Source: Ricinus communis (lineage: Eukaryota > Streptophyta > Magnoliopsida > Malpighiales > Euphorbiaceae). Taken from it: a stretch of 64,000 nucleotides of DNA. The stretch lies in contig NC_063256.1 in assembly GCF_019578655.1 (NCBI RefSeq), positions 33,528,342 to 33,592,341 on the forward strand, in the 5' to 3' direction. Both the position numbers and the translations under genes were made by a program. Under the pieces are notes generated by a model. That model saw only the letters and a program-made list of their open reading frames with translations. It was not told where the DNA came from and searched no databases. Position 1 is the first letter of the stretch, and the number at the start of each line of letters is the position of its first letter. Positions 1 through 14,529 of the stretch are shown here, in pieces.

Positions 1-827
1 TTCTTGTCCCACTCTTCCAAAGTGAATGTGATTCTTTGATCTCCTTTCTTTTCTTCTTCTCTTTTTTTTTTTTCTTTTTTCTTTTTTGTTTTTGGCTATC
101 TATGTTTATAAAAAAAAAGGAAAAAAAAATTCTTTTGCCACTTGTATGGAGTAAGTGAATTGGTCGGAAAGGTAGATCAGAAACCTTAAGTTGCTGCAAA
201 TATGGAGAGAACTAGAATGAAGATTATAACTGAAAGTTCTTATGACCCTATATTCAAACTTAATCCATGTCATTAGCTAACTAGTTTAAGACAAAAGAAA
301 AGTAGTGGCTACTGGTCGTTTGTTACATCGAACTGTTAGATAATCATGCGTGTTTTGAATATTTATATATTTAGCGGTGAAATAATAATATAAATTTTAT
401 TTATATAGTTTAGCCAATTATATTAGGTATAATACACATAAGAGAATATTTAAAATATATATATATATATATTAGGGTTGCATTAGGGCTAGATGTGCAT
501 CCTAAAACATTTATTTTAGGTATCCTTATTGTTTTGTCATTTCTTAAGAGAAAGGCACCCAAAAGCAAAAGGGTTTCTTAGATAGTTGGTGGTGTCATCA
601 CATCAAAGCTGTACTAGATTGCTCTCAGCCAGCTTTAATTGCTCTCCTCATTTATGGCAAGAATATTAATTATTTCAGTCATTTACCCTATGCATTTTGT
701 TGTTTCCATCTACCTACATTACTCACAGCTTTCAACTTGTTAAAATAAGACTGAAACATACAAACTAGATTTCTTTTTCTTTTCTTTTTTCCTCCAAGTC
801 TCCTAGATTACTTCAGCTTTGTTTGGG

Positions 828-877
<50 letters not shown>
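828..877. repeat. Compound (AT)n(GA)n microsatellite
   Basis: A run of TA dinucleotides passes directly into a run of GA dinucleotides, about 50 bp in all. This is a simple compound microsatellite. Confidence 0.95.
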
Positions 878-3044
878 ATGAAGTATGTGGATGGGGTTGG
901 ACAAAGAGGTATTTGACACAATTATAGAAGCAATGGTCCATTTAAATGATAGATTTGCTTAGCAAAATTTGAACAAACAGACACAAAGTTGAATAGTAAA
1001 GATTCCCCAAAACAGCAGGCAGCAGCTCATCATATTATTATCTTCTTTATCAAAGGGCGCAACTGATGTGCCACTGCTGGGCCAAGGCCTCTCCCCCCGC
1101 AAAGAAAATTATGGGATTCAGACAGTTTGCTTGGGGTTGACATCTGTATTTATTTTTTTTAAAAAGTGCAGCAACAAATCCCTTTTTCTCCCTTTTCTTT
1201 TTAATTTATGATAAGAAAATGATGCAAGACTTATCTTTTTATGTATTGTATATGCTTATTGATTCCAGAAAAATAAGTTTCAAATACATGTGAATGAGAT
1301 AATAAATTTCTTATTTTATTTTAATTAATATTTCGAGTTCAAATATTGAATATACAATTATGTTAAAATTCTTAAGATGGTATTTTACCATCCGTAAAGG
1401 TCTCAAGATTATACTAAGTTAGTATATAAAATATAAACAAATCATAATTTATATTAATGAAAAGTAATAGATATTGTTTCATAATTTATATAATTACTAA
1501 GGGATGCAAATCCTGCTAATTAAGTAACAATATCAGATAATTGCTTATACATATTAGTTCAAAGTTGAAAGGTAATCATACTTTCAAAATAAAATTTAAA
1601 AAGAAAAAAGTAATCAGTTGATTTGGCTTATATAATTTTGATTGGTGGGTTCTTAACATCTCATAATATAAGCAAATAAATAATTATTAGCAATGGAAAG
1701 TGGAAACCAAATAGCCTTTCAGAAACTTGTTTGAGAAAAGATCACCCATAATGATGTTAACAATAAGAGCCAAAACCTGTGCAAAGCACAAGGAGGTGTA
1801 TTTTGCATTGTTGTTGCTCAATGGATCCAACATATACTTAAATAAATAATAACAAAAATAATAAATTTAATACTAAAAGTTACTTTTATGATGGTGGTAT
1901 AATTGATACTTTTAGTGCTCATAAACATTGGTATTATTTATTTATTTATTTATTATATATAATATGGTCTATACATTAAATAAATAAAAGAACATGATTT
2001 TTTTTTTTTAATTGTAAAATTTTCTTGTTGTAGTATTATTATACTTGCCTGACTTTTAGTGCTCAAGTGCACTTACTTATATACTATAGTTTATATAAGT
2101 GTGCCTTAGAATCTGTAATTATGTCCCTAATCCCTAGCTTAGGTAGCTTGTACTAAAATTTAATCAAGGATGTGGACAAAACTGATTAGGTTTCCATCTT
2201 GAAAAGAAAAATCTCATTTAATATATAATAAATTAGCTTCCATAGAACATGCATTAGGTCATGTTTATTCTCTAGAAAACATGATGAGAATATATATATA
2301 TATATACTTTTTAAGGATTATGAAAACAATTCTCCTAGACTTTAAGAATATATTAAAATAAAGTTTGGAGATAACCCATTTCTTATTGAGCAATGCTTGT
2401 CAAACATATTCCCTTTAATTTTAGTGATCAATAAAGAGATACATGAATGCCCAATTTCAAATGTGTAATTTTAGACATTTTTAAAGTTTTTCTTGACAAT
2501 TTTAGAGAAAACTTTTCTGAAGAAATTGAGTTTTCTTAGCAGTTCTAAAAAGTTGGTTTTGAAAAGAATAGATATTTGAAAATTTTAAAATTATAATCAA
2601 AAGAGAATAAAAATTTAAAATTAATTTAAAAAAGGTAAAACTATTATTAAGTCTTTAAACTTTTCGATCTTATTCTATTCTATTAAGTATCTAAATTTTT
2701 ATTTTATTTTATTGAATTCTTATGTTTTTATTTGTATTTAGAACAAGGACTCTTATATATATAATCGATGAAATAAAATAAGAATTAAAAAAAATTAAAA
2801 ACTAAAATATATATGTTGTTTTTTTAATAAAAAAAACGTGAAGGAAACTAGGCTTTTACTCAAAAAGAGCATTGAATTATAATAACAAAAAGTAATCTAA
2901 ATATATATAATGAGAGGTGTGATGTTTTCCTCTCATTATACTCACAATTATAATGGCGAAAATTGAAATAAATGTAGAGAATTTCTCTTGTAATTATAAT
3001 ATTTATAGTGGTAGCAATGATATATAATAATGTGGTGGTTGAGG

Positions 3045-3185
3045 TGATCATGCACGATGGTGGTGGGTGGCGAAGGTGGCTGCAGCAGCAATGAACAACT
3101 GGTGGTGGTAACAGTACGGTAGCTACTACTGATGGTGGTGGCGATGGCAAACTTGGCAAGGGTAATGATGATGGTAATGAGTTGA
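3045..3185. repeat. GGT/ATG triplet-rich low-complexity patch
   Basis: The patch is rich in GGTGGT, GATGGTGGTGG and GATGATGG triplets inside otherwise very AT-rich DNA. It creates artificial open frames on both strands but has no protein signature. Confidence 0.7.
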
Positions 3186-4174
3186 TACAATAATAGAATT
3201 TTAAAATAAAAATAAATTATTATTATTATTATTAATGTTGTTGTACTAATTTTATTATATGTAATAAGTATGATATTAATTAGAAAAATTCAATAGTTAG
3301 ATGATATGGTGGACGTTAATTTAATGTTCATTCTGAAACAAGTGTAACTCAATATGTTGTTAAAAATATGTGTTACATAATTTTTATTATTATTTCAATA
3401 TATTATAATATGAGAAAAATTGCATTTATAAAGAGTTTTAATAAATTTTTTAATATTTTTATAATTATCTATCACATTTTGAAAAATAATAATAACTCAA
3501 AATATTTTTTATTAATATTTTAAAATTTTATTAATATAATAAATATAAAGATTATTTATATATAAAATTAAAACTATAAATATAATTGGAATATGATTAA
3601 AATTAATTATAATAAAGACTATAATTAAAATTTCATTTAATAGCATAGAATTATTATCTAATTAAAAAATAATATTAATATAAAATAATTTAATAGTTAA
3701 GTATCAAAAATAAATATACATATTTAGTAAAAAAATTTATATATTAGAAACAGTACATATATCAAAAATATTCTTTGATTTTCTAATCATATGTACTACC
3801 ACTATTAAAAATATAACTACTAAGTTATTTATTAAGATTACAAATCACTATATAATTTAGAAAATAATTTATTAGTTAATATTATATTTTAAATATAATT
3901 AAAATATTATTTTTGGGATTAGAATTATTATTTAACTAAAAAATAACTTATTTATTAATAAATTAACAATATAATTAATAAAATAATTATTTATTAGTAT
4001 AATATTTATATGTCTAAAATAAGTATATATTAAAAAGAAATTTATGTTTATATATATATATATATGTATAATTATATTGGAATTAGTTAATAAATAATTT
4101 ATTAATGGAACTATTTATTAATTAAAAAGTTTATATGACTACAATTTATTAATTAAAAACTTTAATTTATTAGG

Positions 4175-4176
<2 letters not shown>

Positions 4177-4213
<37 letters not shown>
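4177..4213. repeat. (AT)n microsatellite
   Basis: Uninterrupted TA dinucleotide run followed by TATTTATTTATT. Confidence 0.9.
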
Positions 4214-4217
<4 letters not shown>

Positions 4218-6389
4218 TTATTTATTTATATAAAAGCCTAAATATAGTTGAATTTAATTTTTATAAAAATTAAAGATAAGAGGTCAGAATAAAATATAAA
4301 ATATTTAGTTTTATTCTATTAATGTACTAATTCATTTGTTCATAATATATAATCTCTTATACAATATTTTACTAATCTCTGTAAGTGAATTACTTTAAAA
4401 TATTAATTTTAATATATTAAACTAATTATTTTATCAAAATATACATCATGTATTATTATATTTTAATGTAAATTTTAAGAAATAAAGTTCAATTTGGTCA
4501 GTCACCTTATCACTTGTGCTCAGTTTAGTCCGTTTCAAATTTATATGTTTTTAGCTTAAATTTTTGTATATTTATTAAATTAATTTTATTTAAGAAATAA
4601 AAATAAATATAACTAATAAATTTAAAATAATAATTATAATTTTAGTATAGTTATATAATTAAATAATAAATAGTTATTACCACCATAATTCTGCAGAAAT
4701 CTGCTATCGGCACCAGCATAGTTGTCTCTTTCAGCGTTATTACAAGGAAAAGAAATAGTAAGAATACTAAAAAAAGCAATATTTTTTTATATTATATTTT
4801 ACTTAAATATATATATATTAATTTAATAATTTAATTTAATATAAGAAATTAATCTTGATTTTTAATTTTTTATTATATCCATTCTTTTTTAAAAGTGCGT
4901 AGTCCATTGACTCAGTTTTTGTAAAAAATAGATCTAATTGGGCCAAATATAAAAATATTTAAACTAAAATGTCCTTAAAAATTTTAAATTGAAGTCGAGC
5001 GACAAGATCAACCAAATCGGTCTTTATTTCTAAATTTAACTTATATTCACTCTAATTAGTCATCATTATTATATTACTCATGTTTGATAATATGAATTTA
5101 GAACTTAACAGCTTAAAACATCATTGTTTGACAGATAAATCGATCTAGTTAAGTTAATGAATCCTTAAACCATGAATTAATATGATAATAATGCTTGATC
5201 AGAATGAAGATGGCTAAATATTTTTCCAATCGATACTCTTTAATGGTAAAATACTACTTTTTATCAAGATTTTTTTACCATATATTTTATTTTATCAGAA
5301 AAAACTACATATTAAAAATTGTCAAATGGTAAAATTAAATGGTACTATTTTGTACTTATCTCAAAAATCTATCTAATCTTTCCATCATTTTTCCTTATTA
5401 TTTTCTACTTGAAGAAACAAATTCTCTTATTTTTATTTTATTGTTTCTTAGTTTATTATTAAAGATATTATCTTATAAGATTAAAAAAATATAAAAAGTA
5501 AAACATTAATTTTTATTTATTTATCAGCATGCTTATCTTATTCTATTATATAATTATAAAATTTAATATTATAATTATATGATTTTAGATAAATAAATGA
5601 TTATTCAATTAAAAATAAAATATACAAAAATGAATGCTAGCAATGGCTTATTAAAACAAAGTAAGAATAAATTTAAATGTTTGATAATTTTATATCTAAA
5701 AATTAGATTTTTCTAAGGTCAAATTATTAAAATTGCAAAATATATAACAATACATGGACTCATATTATATGGTAAAATAAGATACATAAAATATATTTAA
5801 TAAATATATTATATTTATATTAACTTATTAAAAAATCATTTTAATTCTTATAGTAATAATAATTTAAGTGAGTAACTTCGCTCACAAACAAAATTAGAAT
5901 ATACACGAGGGTGAACTATGACTTTGCAAACTGTCTCCTAGCCGTTGATGGAAAATAAATCTCATCGATAAACACATAATAATAATAATAATAATAATAT
6001 CACATAAAGCATAGTAATCATAAACTTCTTTTTATAAAAAAAATAAAATCATAAACTTGATTAACTGCGAAGTATATAAAATACTTATTAAATTTTCACG
6101 AAAAAGAAAAACTTATTAATTTAGTGTTAATTCAATAAATCATATTTTATTTTAATTGATGATTTTTCTTCCTTTTCTTTTATTTTTTGGGGGAAAGCAA
6201 TTCACTTAACTGTCCAATTTGCCTCATTGAAAATCCCCACTTAATTTATGAAAACAAAATATGAAACCAAAATGAAGTTCCTAAGAAATTGTATCAATAG
6301 ATTTATAAAAGTACCCATTATCCTCTACAATCGGTCACCAAAGTAATTATTTGTATTTTCACATTTAAATATTTAAAAGCTAAAAGCAT

Positions 6390-6817
6390 ACGAGATATCC
6401 GAAAATCTGCGGCTCGATAAAAAGCTCGTTCGAATACCATTTCGGAAAGAAAATCTATAACCTCATTTGAATAAGAGTCGAATCCGAGCAAGCCACAAAG
6501 GACAAACACCAATCCGCCTAACCGGTTCATCACAACGGATCGCAAAGCAGCGGCTTCATGAGCTGCAGCAAATACTCAAAAACCTGAACCGGTTCTGGAA
6601 AAGAAGAACACAGTTGTCTGCATTTCTTAATAATCAAACTCAAACAGGTAAAAGACAAAGATAAACCATTGTTTAACAAATTAAAAACATGAACACAATC
6701 TGATCCTTGTGGCAGACTAAGCTCTAAGGCAAGCTGCAGTCCCTCTCTGCATGACCGACAGAAATAATACCTCAAGGAATCGGCCTCACGGCTGCTGCAA
6801 CAGCTCAGCTTATTCAT
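6390..6817 (-). pseudogene. Relic of a plant RNase H-like (RVT_3 type) domain, probably from a non-LTR retroelement
   Basis: Read on the minus strand, a 95-residue stretch contains REGLQLALELSL, then DCVHVFNLLNNG, then IIKKCRQL followed by a VQVFEYL-like strand. This order resembles the plant RNase H-like domain, where an REGLQLA helix is followed by an ESD-type strand, a LLN helix and a CR-L helix. The acidic residues expected at the start are not seen. After about 6530 the similarity moves into another frame (6318-6545), consistent with a frameshift. It stands as an isolated island of less AT-rich DNA. It could also be part of a degraded cellular RNase H-like gene. The call rests on remembered family patterns only. 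Confidence 0.4.
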
Positions 6818-7730
6818 AATTTATGAGTTAACTTATAAGTTAAAAATATTAACATTTAATGTTTTTACTAATCCATACCTGCTTAAATTTATTTACTAAT
6901 TATATCTTTTTATGATTCATGAATAATTCATTTTTAATTCAGTCATTTCGATCATATTTACAAAAAAATATTAGAAATACTATTATTTTTTATTTTTTAA
7001 AAATTTACAGTATATTTTTAAAAAAATTAAATTTTTACCGTACAGTTTTTTTTTTTGTTTTTTAATTTACAGTTTTGATTGATTTTTGATTTTCTCGTAA
7101 TATTTTTTGATGAAACAACAAAAAAACTACACCGTAAATCGGAAAAAAAAAACTCAAAAAATAGTATTTTTTTTTTTTAAGATACACAAAACTATCGATT
7201 CCTAATGGAAAATCAAACCCAGAAACTAGAAAATTTTTATCAGTAAGTGTTAATGAATCCTCCTATGGAAAGATTACTTTTATCAGTAAAAGAAAATTCT
7301 CATCACACAAAATGTTATCTAAAAGAGTATGCATTGCACCTTTACAATGTAAAGCCAACATTTAGGCAAAAAAGAGCCCAAAGGATGAATCTTGGGAGAT
7401 TGATGAGTGTGAGTGACAACCTTTTCCTTTATTCCTCCATTGGCATCAGTAATATAGTGGCAAGCATAATTCAAGATGCTTCACTTGAGAAAATTCTTCG
7501 CAAAGTAAGCCTTCCGACTCGGAACAAACTACCTTTTCCTGCCTTCTTTGACATCCTGTATAAATCACCATTTAATAATTTGATGGGCTAAAACTATATT
7601 ATAATTTAATTTAAATGGCTTAGGCCGAGAATTGAAAGCATCAACAAACAGTTGTAAGCCAAAAAGAGATTACAAGCTAGCAATACCTGTGAGAATATCA
7701 AACTATGCTTTATACCAGAAAGTTGCTGCG

Positions 7731-10700
7731 TTAGGAAACCTGAACACCAGCAAGTTCCAGTTGGGCCACAGCTGCATTAATTGCATCAATAACATCCATT
7801 TTTTCTCGGGTAACAGCTTCATCCACTGGAGTCCGCTCATGGCTGAAAATCATCCAGTTATTCAGTAGTTATTTGAGAGAGAGAGAAAGAGAGAGTGCAG
7901 ATTTCAGGTTTAAAATCGCATACCAGTTTAGAAGGCTTAAACTTGCTCCAGCAAGAATCAACTTTTTAACCACCTGCAAAGATCACCATTTATTTATCTA
8001 TCTAAATCCCAGTAATTATGTCACAAAGGGAATGTGATACCTCAATATGACCATTAAGGCAGGCCCAATGAAGAGCTGTGTTCTTCTCCTCATTAGATGC
8101 ATTGAGATCCTGCACAACAGACATTCTCAAAATTAAACAGGTCTTTCAAAAGCATTTACATATAAGGTTCACTATGGTGTGCTAAAGAAGATGATGGTAC
8201 TGTTATAAGAACCACCGCATAATCATGAATTTGCAATGAATTTATGGTGAAACACGGGCATAATTAAGTCATGCTGCCTGGACTTTTGGTATAAGTATTG
8301 GGTTCAACATTCTTTTTCATATAATTCTTCCTTCTATTTGGAAAATCACAAGCAATAAATATCGTCTTAAGCATCCAATATACAGCTGAAGCAGTTGTTA
8401 CAAGATAACATGAAGTTGGTGCAACATTGCCCAGTTGCTATCATTACTTTACAGAGAAATCATAGTAAGTGATACACACGCCATACACAACATAGTTTTT
8501 GACAGCAAGAAATCAGACGTGAACAAATTTCATTACTCAAAAAGGCCAATATAGCCATGTAGGTTGTTACTTCCATGACTACTACTGAGAGTGCATGGCT
8601 CATTTTTTAAGCATCCAGAAAAACCATCTCAGGCATGATTCTTAATAATAATCCATTTATATGTGCCAATGTTCCTAATTCATGGGAAACCATGATATTT
8701 GTGTTGGATTTCAACAGATATTGCAGTTAATTTACCTGTAGCAGGAATATACAGATAGAAAGTCAAGCCAGGAAAAAAAAGTTGTTCTGTTTCCAGGCGG
8801 TTAGAATTTAAAGACCACCTAAATTTTAATGGAGTTCTCAATTAGTTAGAGAAGGCTACGCAAGCACATATGTATTTTCCTTTAACACTGAAAAGAACTT
8901 ATCTTTTAAAGGTGACTTCTTCCATTTAATGATCTATCTTAGATTCTGATATATTGCAGCAACTATAACTTACAAACAACTTCTGACCATACTCATTTAT
9001 AGCATTAAGTTGGTTATCAATAAGCTTCTATGAAGCTTTAAACAATAATTCTATATCTGTATATATGTATGTTTGATTCAGTAACATTCTGCACTTACAT
9101 TCCAAAATCAGGCTCCATATAATCCAAAGGGCCACTGAAGCACCCAACCCACACATACATCCCGTCAGTTGGGCTGTGGCCAATGAAGTTAAGAACTTTA
9201 AAAATGGATACTTTTCTTTTCATGATAATTCAAAGATTGCGTATGCTACCAAGAAGTCAGCTTGACATGCAAGCACAGTAAACTAATTGTCATACCAGAA
9301 AACAAAAGGTCTTAGGTACACCGACAAATAAACTATTAAACAATAGCATATTTATTGTCTAAAAATGATTGCGTGAAAAAAAGAAAAAAAAATTATGAGA
9401 TGAATGTCTTACCACTCCCTGGCTGATAAGATATTCCACGATGTCAAGATGCCCGTTAGCAGCAGCCATATGAAGTGCTGCAATTCCATCAGTAGAACAA
9501 AGTCAGAACATCCGAACCATGCAGAACTCAAACAGAATACAGAAATCATATTTCAAAAAGCACTAAAATAATCAATTATCACAGCAAACTATTCTTCTTT
9601 CCCTAAATCCAATTAGTAACTAAATGCAGAAATCATTGACTGGCATTAAATGATAACTATTATGAGATGCAATGGCTGTTATAGAATGTGTAATGACTCT
9701 AGTGATACCCTAACATGGTTAAATAGCAGGTACGCAAACATTGCAAACTTGATGGTCATTGTCATCAAAGTGGTCAAGCAAATGTAATGGGCTGCAGTTT
9801 CTCCCATTCTAGCTCATTTCTCTCTTCTTTTATTTAGCCTAATAAATCCATAAAAGAAACTACAACTTTTTAAGATTTAAATGTATCCTTCATTTAGGAG
9901 GGAACTAAAAAGTTAAAGGCCAGCTGTCCTGCTTCAACCATGAAATTTACAGTCAGCAATTCAACATCCAGAAGCATATCAAAACATTTAGATCATTTCT
10001 TATTGTGCTAATGCTTAAAGTAGAGATTCTTAGATACCCTACCCTTTGTTATTATCATGGTCACCTGTAAATTTCATTTACCATGAGATATTGCAAAGAT
10101 AAAAGTAACTACAGAAATTGTGATGGAATGCTTAATAATTGACAAATAAGCAAGGTGATGTATGAAAAATATGCTGAGATGTGAGTTACTCATTATTGCA
10201 TTGTTTGGTTACTAGGAAGGAGAAATCAGGAATGCAAAAGGAACTTTATTACCAGAAACATCAAAAGTGATAATGAGAGACTGTTCCTATTCCTGTTTCC
10301 ATATCCTTATTACTGATATAACAGAAGCACCTTAGAATTGTTCAAAGGAGAAAGGTTGAGCCTTTATGTGGACAATTAAGTGAAAGGGTATCATTGCGTA
10401 TCTAAATAAGACTAGAAAAACAATTTCTGGAGCCTGTTCACAGTGTAGATTTTATATGCACTGTAGGAAGAATTTCACAATTCTGCCTCCTTTTTATCCT
10501 TTTTCTGATATCAGTACTTTTTCAGCGTGTGCACTCAAATCCCATTGACAACATATCTAGGGCAACAAATGCATCAAACAACCCAAAGCAACATAATTAC
10601 CCAAAAATTCTTTCAAATTCATTGATCAGAAAATCATTAGAAGCATTGTAATAAACCTACAACTAATTTCAATTCTCAACGAATTTGGGACATGATGAAA

Positions 10701-12291
10701 AATAAAAGAATGTCAACACTATCCCAGTTCTCTAAAGACTATACATGATCAAAAGAATTACAGAAATAGATAACCCAAAATAAGTTTAAAGGCATCAGCA
10801 CTATCCTACAACATTAGAAATTAAGCTAAACAAAATCTTAATTCTTGATCATAAAATAATGAAAAATAACTAATATAGTCGGTTAAGTGTAATACTGAAC
10901 CCAACTATGACTTAAAAGAAGAGTCCCAAATAAGACTAGTACAAAATCTAGACCACAGCTTCTAAATTTTTCGAGTATTTATACTCGCTTTCTCTATAGC
11001 TTTATGATGTCTATATCACAACATACTCATTACAACATTAGTTGAAATTTGGAAAGTTGAGTAAGAAGCCATGAATCAGTCCAAGGTGATTTTCTCCAAT
11101 TAAGTGAAGGGATATCAATAGCCAGGTTCCAATACAGTATATTTCCATTGCAAGCCATGGGGCTAACATCGATACCACATTGGCAAAGCTTATTCAAGAA
11201 AAACACCATGCGCTGCGCCTCATTCAAGTTCCAAACTGAAGAGTCCCAAATAAGCCTAGTACAAAATCTAGACCACAGCTTCTAAATTTTTCAAGTATTT
11301 ATACTTGCTTTCTCTATAGCTTTATGATGCCTATATCACAACATACTCATTACAACATTAGTTGAAATTTGGAAAGTTGAGTAAGAAGCCATGAATCAGT
11401 CCAAGGTGATTTTCTCCAATTAAGTGAAGGGATATCAGTAGCCAGGTTCCAATACAGTATATTTCCATTGCAAGCCATGGGGCTAACATCGATACCACAT
11501 TGGCAAAGCTTATTCAAGAAAAACACCATGCTCTGCGCCTCATTCAAGTTCCAAATTGGAGGGCTAAAATATTAAGTTAAGTAATTAAGAATGAACAAAA
11601 ATGTCAAAAAGCTGAAAAAGATTATGCGAGTACATTACTTCCACAATCCATAAAATGCGTCATGTTATGTGAAGCATATACAACTATGTGATATGTTAAC
11701 CATACAATCATTTTTTTCCTATGCCCATCTCTCCAATCAATTCCAAGATTATAACCTCATTAACCTATATGATCTCTTCAACTTGCTTCTCCTTGAACAG
11801 CAGCATCAGAAATAACACTACTACACTGTTATCAAAAACACTTAAATCCAACTACACTATATCAAAGCATTAAACTCTACTCATTACTTAGGCACACAAA
11901 AACTTAAGAGCAACCATTAAATTATCAAACAAATAGACACTAAAGAATGAACAAAATTTACAACTAGCTAATACAGATAAAGGTAAAGAAAGCCATAAAA
12001 TAGCAAAAAGGAAAATGCTTGAAGAATAGAACAGAACAAGAAACATGAATGATAACCTGTACGGCCAAAAGAATCCTTGGAATCAAGAGAAATCCCAGAA
12101 GATGCTAAGCTTTTAATGTCATCAATATCATCATATCTAGCAGCCTGTTAATGAAAAGAAAATTGACAATTTATTATTTAACCCGTCAAACAATAGGACC
12201 AAAAGAAATGATTAGAGGGTACCTCGAGCAATGCATCAACACTCTCAGACGTTGCTTCCAGTTGCTCTGATTGATTTTCCGCTGTACCCAT
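7731..12291 (-). CDS. Small ankyrin-repeat protein, six exons, 150 residues
   Basis: The coding exons are 12291-12223, 12144-12057, 9477-9413, 8109-8041, 7973-7924 and 7842-7731. All junctions obey GT-AG and sum to 453 nt ending in TAA. The ATG at 12291 is chosen because it opens the only frame that splices cleanly through all six exons. Ankyrin signatures are GRTALHMAAANGHLDIVEYL (about residues 50-69), NTALHWACLNGHIEVVKKLI (about 84-103) and a C-terminal half repeat HERTPVDEAVT (115 on). A degenerate N-terminal repeat lies at residues 24-45. There is no signal peptide or membrane segment, so a soluble scaffold or chaperone role is likely. Ankyrin repeats bind proteins, but the partner cannot be told from sequence. 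It resembles the small Yar1/P16F5.05c-like ankyrin proteins of eukaryotes, which suggests but does not prove a similar job. Intron 2 is 2579 bp and holds a 320-bp tandem duplication. Confidence 0.88.
10921..11560. repeat. 320-bp tandem duplication in intron 2 of the ankyrin gene
   Basis: Two direct units, 10921-11240 and 11241-11560, have identical length and differ at roughly nine positions by eye, so about 97% identical. Each contains a 65-codon open frame on the gene's strand (11227-11030 and 11547-11350) with only a few residue changes between copies. The peptide is not recognised. Confidence 0.92.
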
Positions 12292-13329
12292 TATTAATTT
12301 CTTGCACTTTGTCTAAATAGGAAAAAGAAAAAAACCAACTTCAGATTAGATAAAGAGGAGAAAGAGTCGCTGTACTGTTTAACAGTGAAATGTCATGGCG
12401 CTTGCTGGTAGGGCTGTAATCCACCCGAGTCCAGCCGAACTTTGATATACATGAAATGAAATGAACCGTAGCTACGTTTTCTTAACCTATTTTCGCTTAA
12501 TTGAGGGTTAAAGTGCCAATTTGTCCTGGACTTAGAAATCGATGGACAATTAGCTCATATTTCAACTTTTTGGTAAATTTATTCAATAATTTAGTAAAAA
12601 TTGCTAATTTATTCCAATTAAAAACCTTAATTGATATACAAAATTTAATCTTTAAGTTTCAGATAAATACCAAATTCTATAAAATTAATTTATTATAAAA
12701 TTAGACTAAAATTATCATTTATTTTATTATCTAACAAAAATAGTTAAATAATTAAAAATCTAAATAATCCAAACTCATATAAGATTATATTTTTACTTAA
12801 TTTAATATTTTCCAAATATATTTGAAATATTCTTTAATTATTAAAAATAATCTTTAAAATTAAGAGTTATTGATAATAACATTTTAGAAACTATTAAATA
12901 ACTAAAATAAAAAAATAAAATTACATATCATATAAAATTTGTAATTTTATAAAAAATATGGAATAATACTGTAATATATTTTAATTTTAGTAAAAATTTT
13001 AAAAGAAATAATTGTTATTTAGAGTTAAACCAACATTATTTTTCAACTAATTATACTAACATTTATAAATTTCATAAATTTAATATTACTAAAATGTCTT
13101 ATATCACAGTAGTATTTTATATTTCTTTTATATAAATTATAAATTTTACATGATATATGATTTATTTTATTTTTGGTCTTATATATTTAATATTTTTTAA
13201 TATATCTAGGTAATAATTATTAATTTTGATATCTTATTATTATTATAAAATTTGTATTATCTAAATTTTGAAAATAAAAATTTTAAAACTATTAAGTCAT
13301 ATTTATATGACCTAATGGTTGAACTACCT
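12292..13329. other. 5' flank of the ankyrin gene, then AT-rich spacer
   Basis: The first ~150 bp upstream of the ATG are less AT-rich and probably hold the promoter and 5' UTR on the minus strand. The remainder is AT-rich with no open frame that looks coding. Confidence 0.5.
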
Positions 13330-14385
13330 AATGATAAGTTGATATTATGTTTAAGGTGTTTTAGTGATTTATTAGTATATATTTTATATACATAATATGT
13401 GAAAATGTGTGTTTATTACTTCATTTTAGCTTTATTATCTAATTTCATATATTAATAGTTAAAAAGAAAAAATTTGAGCTAAATATTCATAAATGGACTT
13501 AAATTGGACTGTCACTGCTGAGATTCAGAATAAAGATGTGTGACTACTAATTGTCAGACCTAGCCGAAAAAGACAAGACCCACAAAAGGAAATTAATTAG
13601 TTATTATATAATTATGGACAATTATTTTTAAGTTATTTGTTTTAGTTAAGATAGTTAAGAAGATAACTATTAATGGTGTTATGCTTGAAGAAGGACTTTG
13701 CAAAAGAAATCTCTACGAGTAGTGGAGATCAGTTAAATAAGACGGGGGAGAGGAGTTTAGTCTGCACCTGTCATTATTCCTTTCTCTGCAACTCTCTACA
13801 GTTCATTTTCCATAAACAATTAGCTTTAGTTTTTTCGTTACTCTTTGTAGATCTAAGAAGCTTTTCAATAAGTGAAGAATGAGAATCAATCATTTTCATA
13901 TTTTGAAGAATTCCTGGATTTCGAGGGAGCTTTTATTTCTTTCTGCTTTATTTTTATGTCTTTCTATTTAAATTACAATGGCCAGTGGATTAAATATATC
14001 ATGCTAATTTCCATAAGTGTTTAGTTTAGCTTTTTACTTATATCTGAACCTTATTATTTATTTATTTAATGAGTTTTTTTTACCTTCGTATCTTTATTAG
14101 TTTTAGTTATTATTATTGGTTGACCATCATATATCAATTTAATAATAATATTTGTTACAAATTTTTTTAGATTAAATGTATTAGAAACACCATCTTTACT
14201 TCAATCTATATTGGTATAAGAAATTTAGGTTGCATTACTAGTTTAAGCAACTTAGGAAAAAATGCATATCACTATCTCATTCATTAAATTTGAATTTAAA
14301 AAAAAAATTACTAAGTATTGGCTAGACTAAATACTATTTTGTCATATAGTTTTTCATTAATCATTCCATTTGTATATTTACTTTG
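13330..14385 (+). mobile_element. Degenerate LTR fragment of the Athila-like family found again near 41.8-43.0 kb
   Basis: The fragment aligns by eye, with many substitutions and small indels, to the LTR at 41792-43028. Shared landmarks include GAGCTAAATA near 13477 and 41953, TTATGTCTTTCTATTTAA, GTGTTTAG with TATTTATTTATTTAATGA, and TATTAGAAACACCATCTTTACTT. Similarity stops around 14385, before the LTR 3' end and primer site, so this copy is 3'-truncated. It is followed by unrelated copia sequence. Confidence 0.7.
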
Positions 14386-14529
14386 GATGTCATAGCTGAA
14401 GTCCTCGTGAAATTTATAATATTTTATCAGGTTTCGTCCCGTCGCACTATAACTATTCATGCGTCAAGGCCATCTAACCTCTTTCTTGTTTTCTCATATC
14501 CACATTAATACTTTCACTTTAGATTATGA

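Larger units (their letters stand above)
1..6300. other. Gene-free AT-rich intergenic DNA
   Basis: I see no coding region, RNA gene or recognisable transposon protein here. The sequence is strongly AT-rich, with many short poly-A/T runs and AT microsatellites. The less AT-rich pocket near 1040-1140 shows no open frame of note. The scattered short open frames near 2860-3190 come from a GGT-rich simple repeat. Confidence 0.7.

Noticed and set aside
2860..3190. Two overlapping minus-strand open frames of 80-99 codons
   Set aside because: They lie on a GGT/ATG triplet repeat and its AT-rich flank; the peptides are proline/threonine/isoleucine low complexity with no family signature.
7247..7868. 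Plus-strand open frames of 114 and 78 codons
   Set aside because: The second is the antisense of ankyrin exons 5-6 and the first covers the gene's 3' flank. No domain is recognisable.
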